A DNA stretch of 64,000 nucleotides. Origin: Whalleya microplaca. Taxonomy: Eukaryota > Ascomycota > Sordariomycetes > Xylariales > Xylariaceae. Below the pieces are notes generated by a model, which worked only from the letters and a program-made list of their open reading frames with translations, searched no databases and was not told the origin of the DNA. Made by a program: the position numbers and the translations under genes. Every line of letters starts with the position of its first letter. Position 1 is the first letter of the stretch. Shown one piece after another: positions 60,180-64,000 of this stretch. The DNA lies in contig MU385749.1 in the NCBI GenBank assembly GCA_022497155.1, forward strand, positions 1-64,000. Reading direction: 5' to 3'.

Positions 60180-62890
60180 TAAAATATTATAAGCTATTTA
60201 AGCTAGGGGTAATAGTTCAACCCAATTATCTTACTAATAATTTATATAACTATAAAGATATTATTCCAGTATTTAGTTAAATCTTTTAGTTTGTCTATTT
60301 AATTAGGAATAATAAACTATAAAAAACTTAAGCTTAACTTTTATTTTCTTAAAAAAACTAGTTCCAAATTTAGAGGTAAATAATTTGTTATAGTCGGAAA
60401 TAATTTTTTGCAGCAATCTATATTTATTAAAGAAGTTTTTAATAAAAACATAAGCAAATTATTTTACGGTATAAGTTCCTTTATAAGAAAAAAAATATCT
60501 ATATTTTATAAATCGGTTTATAATTACCTATATTCCGTTATACTATATTTCTATTATTAAATCAGTAAATAAGGGGAAAGATATAATAAAATCCCATATT
60601 ATAATATACCAGGCTTAACTAAGGATCTTAGTAGGCTAAAATAATCTATAAAGTTTATGTCTGCTAGCTTTAGTTTTATTATATATAATATATTTATTAA
60701 TAGTCTTTTTAACTATCTAGCGTAATCGGGGGAAATCGTAAATAGTCTATAATTATTTTAAAGTTTTAAAAATTCCCTAATATCTATAGAAAGCGTCTTT
60801 ATAAAAATATTAGGTAAACTTTTCTTATAAAGTCTTTAAAATATATATTTTCTTATAATAAGTTAATATTCTATTATTATTCGAGTTATAAATTCTTTTT
60901 TTATATTTATTATAGGCTTAAAAAAACTTAACTTATAATTATTCGTCGAATTTTTTAAGCATTATATTAATATATTATTCCGACTTTTTTAAGGGGTTTT
61001 TTATTTAAATGCTTTCATTTTTCCGTAAAGTAAACATTTAAATATTTTTTTTAGAAACTTTAAAATTATAGTCACTTTTTTTGCTAAAAATATCAGCTTA
61101 GATATTTTCTTTTTTTTAATATAATAAATTTTAAAATTAAATTTTAAAAAAAACGTAAGCTATATTTCTTATTTATAACCGAGCTTTTGCGAGGTTATAA
61201 ATCGGGTAAGATTTTTATGGTCGGAATAAATATCGAATAGTTTTATTAATCCTAATAAAAAAGGTTCCTATTTTTTAAATACAAAAATAATAGCTATTAA
61301 TTTTTTATTATAAATAAAGTATCGTAAGAATAGTTCTTATAAAACTTTTAAATAATAAGCTACTAGGTACTATTTTCTGTTATTTTTTCGTTATTCGAGT
61401 ATTATTTTTAATGCGCTATTAAAAGTATCTATTTTTATTCGTTTAGGTTTAGTTAAATTCGGGAGTCGGATTACGGGATTTAAAGTAATTATATCCTTTA
61501 GTTTCTAGAAGGCTTTTTATACTTCTGGTAAGACTGGGAATTCTTTCCCTTAAAATTCTTTTTTTATTAGGTCTATAAAAGGTATTACAATTTTCCTAAA
61601 ACTGGTTATTAATAGTCAGACGTAATTAGTAAATCCCAAAAATTTGCGTATATTTATAATTATAGCTATTTTTAATACTAGCTATTCCTTAACCGCGGCC
61701 AGCTTAGATTTCTAGATCCGTATTTCTTCTAAAAAAATAATAAATCCTAAAAAGTCCAGTTATTATACGTACCAGATATTTTTTTAGGTATTAACAAATA
61801 GGTTATTTTACTATAAAGTTTTTAGTATTACGGCTATATATTTCTTATATTTTCCTAGGGTTTTAAAATAAATAAGGATATCGTTTAAATAAACGAATAC
61901 GAATTAGTTAAGGTATTTTCGAAAAATCGTTATTATTATATTTTAAAAGCTAGCTAAGGCGTTATATAGTTTCTGGGACATAACTATATATTCGTAATAT
62001 CCGTACATTATTCGGAAGGTTATTTTCTATTCTTTTTTTTTAGCTATTTATATTAAATAGTAGCTATTTGGGAGATCGATAGCCGTAAATTATTAAATAT
62101 CGCAAATGTTTTTTTTTATTATTGTTATAAGGGTTAAAGGGTATCCGTTTTTAATCGTACCGTTATTAAAAGTTCGGTAATCGTAAACTTATTAATATAT
62201 GGGTTTTTCTTGCTTATTTTATTTTATTTTGCTATTTTTTATTTTTGGGACTATAATAATAGAAAATCCTACTAGTAATTTTAAAGGTTTAATGTATCCT
62301 TATATTAGATTTTTTTAGATGTTTCTCTAAAGAGCGTTAGCTTTTTCTGGGTTTATATAGTAAATCTGGTATAGCTTCGGATAGTATCCTTTTTTAAAAG
62401 GTATATAATAGTCCCATTAATTATAATTAAGTAATTTATTCTTTGTTTTCTCTCTAAATAAGCTTTTATATTTATAATATTCCTTTAGGATATAGCTTAA
62501 AAAACCTTCTAATTTTTCCGGTATTTCTAGAGTATTTTCGATAAATTATATTTGTTTAAAAAGTGCTGTATTTTATTTAATAGTATTACTTTTTTAATTA
62601 ATATAAGGGTTACTTTTAAAAAGCTATAGCATTCTTAAAATAATGTCATATTTATAAATATCTATTATATCGAATATAAGTTTTTCCGTTCTTTTTTTAA
62701 TAAAAACGGTTAAGGGAATAGTTTTTCTAGTAATATATCTTTTATTATAAGTCGTTCGGCTCCTATTTATTGTTTTTAAGATATAGGGTTCCTTTTTAAT
62801 TACCTAAGGTATCTAGTATTCTTTTGCTATAAAGGAGGAAATAAAGTTTTTATAAGCTCTTAAATCGATTAAGGTTTGGAAGGTTAAGTT
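60180..62890 (-). pseudogene. pol relic: protease, reverse transcriptase, RNase H, integrase
   Basis: Reading downward on the minus strand: TLIDLRAYKNFIS at about 62,875, an aspartic-protease DSG site with Ser-Gly lost; YLNDILIYF at about 61,890 (YxDD with D to N); SDHKNLTRF at about 61,220; then integrase words IISDYNKLFTSKFG (60,410), LNRQTKRFN (60,300) and DNWVELLPLA (60,220). Stops are frequent and mostly TAA or TAG from Gln or Trp codons, as RIP makes. No function remains. Confidence 0.85.
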
Positions 62891-64000
62891 AAAGTATTTA
62901 ATTATTACTTTTAGCTTTAGCCGGGCTTTATAAAAAAAAATGCTTATTTTAGCTAAAGTCTTTTTTAATAAGGCCCCCTGCCTTATTATCGGGAGCCTTA
63001 ATAATTTTTTAAATAAGTTATTTATTTCTACTAATAAGCCTTTTAAACTAAATAACGCTAGCACTAATCTTCCGTATAGTTTTGCCACTAATTTAGTCCT
63101 TTTTTACAGTTATTACAGAAGATATAAATAGTTACGAAATTAATATATAAATATATATTATAATTTTTAAGTAATTTCTAATTTTTATAAATAGGAGTTT
63201 TATTATTAAGGACTAGAAATATTTGGTGTTAGATTTTAGAAATAAAATATTTTATATATTCCGGTTATCGATAAAAAATTTATATTATAGTATTATAATT
63301 TTTATTTTTAATATTACGCTCGCTTTTATCCGTCTAAATATTAAGGGTAATTTTTTTTGCTACGTTTAGGTACTAATATAAATGCTTAAATTTAAAAAAA
63401 ATCCATCCCGTTTGGCGGATATTTCTATATTAATAAATTTCCTAATTTCGACCTTTAGGATCTAAATTTTATAATTCTTCTGGTAAGTTAGTTATAAGAT
63501 TTTAGGAACTTTTTTCTTTTTTTTAAATAAAAATGGCGTTAATAAATGCGAAATCCGTGCTAAAACTACTAGAATTAAAAAAGGCTTTTTAGAAAAAAAT
63601 ACCTATAAGTTTATTTTTATTTAATTCGGGCTTTATTTCTATTTATAAAAATTTATAAAGGTTATAAATAATAAAAGCGTAATATATATAACCTTTAGCT
63701 TAAGCTTTTTTACTTTTTTCCGACTTTAGGTAAAAGTAGTAAGCCACTAGATATTCTAGCTATTTAAAAGTAATATTACATTAATATAAGTCTCTTTTAT
63801 TATCGCTAAAGTTTATTTTTTTTTCTTTTAGCTAATTTTTAGAATTATTTCTATTTAGTCGGCGAGTTTTTTTTCGGGGCTAATAGTTAAAATCGATTTT
63901 ACTCAATCGATAGGTTTTATAATCGTTTTAAATATAAAAGAACTAATATATATTTATATAGTTTAAGATATTTTACGAGATTCCTATATTAGTTTCGGCA

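Larger units (their letters stand above)
58524..64000 (-). mobile_element. Ty3/gypsy LTR retrotransposon, RIP-degraded, runs off the window
   Basis: The 3' LTR is at 58524-58784 and the polypurine tract directly beside it; the 5' LTR lies past 64,000. On the minus strand the order is protease (about 62,890), reverse transcriptase (FVFVYLNDILIYF near 61,900), RNase H (SDHKNLTRF near 61,220) and integrase (IISDYNKLFTSKF near 60,400), the Ty3/gypsy order. Asp-to-Asn changes and many TAA/TAG codons show RIP. The element differs from the one at 7.5-18.3 kb in LTR and in protein words. The target duplication cannot be checked because the far end is not present; the near flank is AGGCG. Confidence 0.88.

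Noticed and set aside
1..64000. CRISPR array or bacterial operon
   Set aside because: Introns, fungal gene families and RIP show eukaryotic DNA; none of the tandem arrays has unique spacers.

Overview
The window looks like nuclear DNA of a filamentous ascomycete (Pezizomycotina). Genes lie on both strands, are split by short GT-AG introns (about 50-160 bp, often with a CTAAC-like branch site), and include fungal housekeeping genes (MED31, RNA polymerase III subunit RPC11). Both ends are AT-rich DNA in which CpA/TpG is nearly gone while CpG survives. That is the signature of repeat-induced point mutation (RIP). No species can be named from this sequence alone.

Layout. 1-18,700 is a RIP-degraded repeat block. 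It contains a solo LTR (2548-2791, duplication ATAAT) and a nested pair of LTR retrotransposons. The outer element (5524-18506, duplication AAAAC) was split by a 10.8-kb Ty3/gypsy-type element (7543-18337, duplication AAAGT). Joining the two halves of the split LTR gives 247 bp, the same as its intact partner. 18,700-58,510 is the gene-bearing part. 58,524 to the window end is a second RIP-degraded Ty3/gypsy element that runs off the right edge.

Genes in order: a secreted FAD-linked lactone-oxidase-like enzyme; a kinase-fold protein; a small Cys-rich protein with a 21-bp tandem array upstream; a secreted GH43-like glycosidase; an orphan membrane protein; a short-chain dehydrogenase; a 2OG-Fe(II) dioxygenase-like gene broken by one in-frame TAG; a GPI-anchored Ser/Thr-rich protein; MED31; RPC11; an ankyrin-repeat protein; an AlkB-like dioxygenase with a zinc-ribbon region; a cytochrome P450; an alcohol O-acetyltransferase-like enzyme; a rhodopsin-type seven-helix membrane protein; a PLP-dependent alpha-oxoamine (8-amino-7-oxononanoate) synthase-like enzyme; and the first ~60 codons of a polyketide synthase.

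The last five (47.2-58.5 kb) look like a secondary-metabolite cluster: a polyketide synthase with an oxoamine synthase to release or condense the chain, and a P450 and an acyltransferase to decorate it. The polyketide synthase is cut off by the retrotransposon LTR at 58,524, so as seen here the pathway is probably dead or rearranged. The middle (36-40 kb) is ordinary conserved gene space. The intergenic stretches at 26.4-28.0, 29.2-30.8, 44.7-47.2 and 48.9-51.8 kb show no gene I can support.
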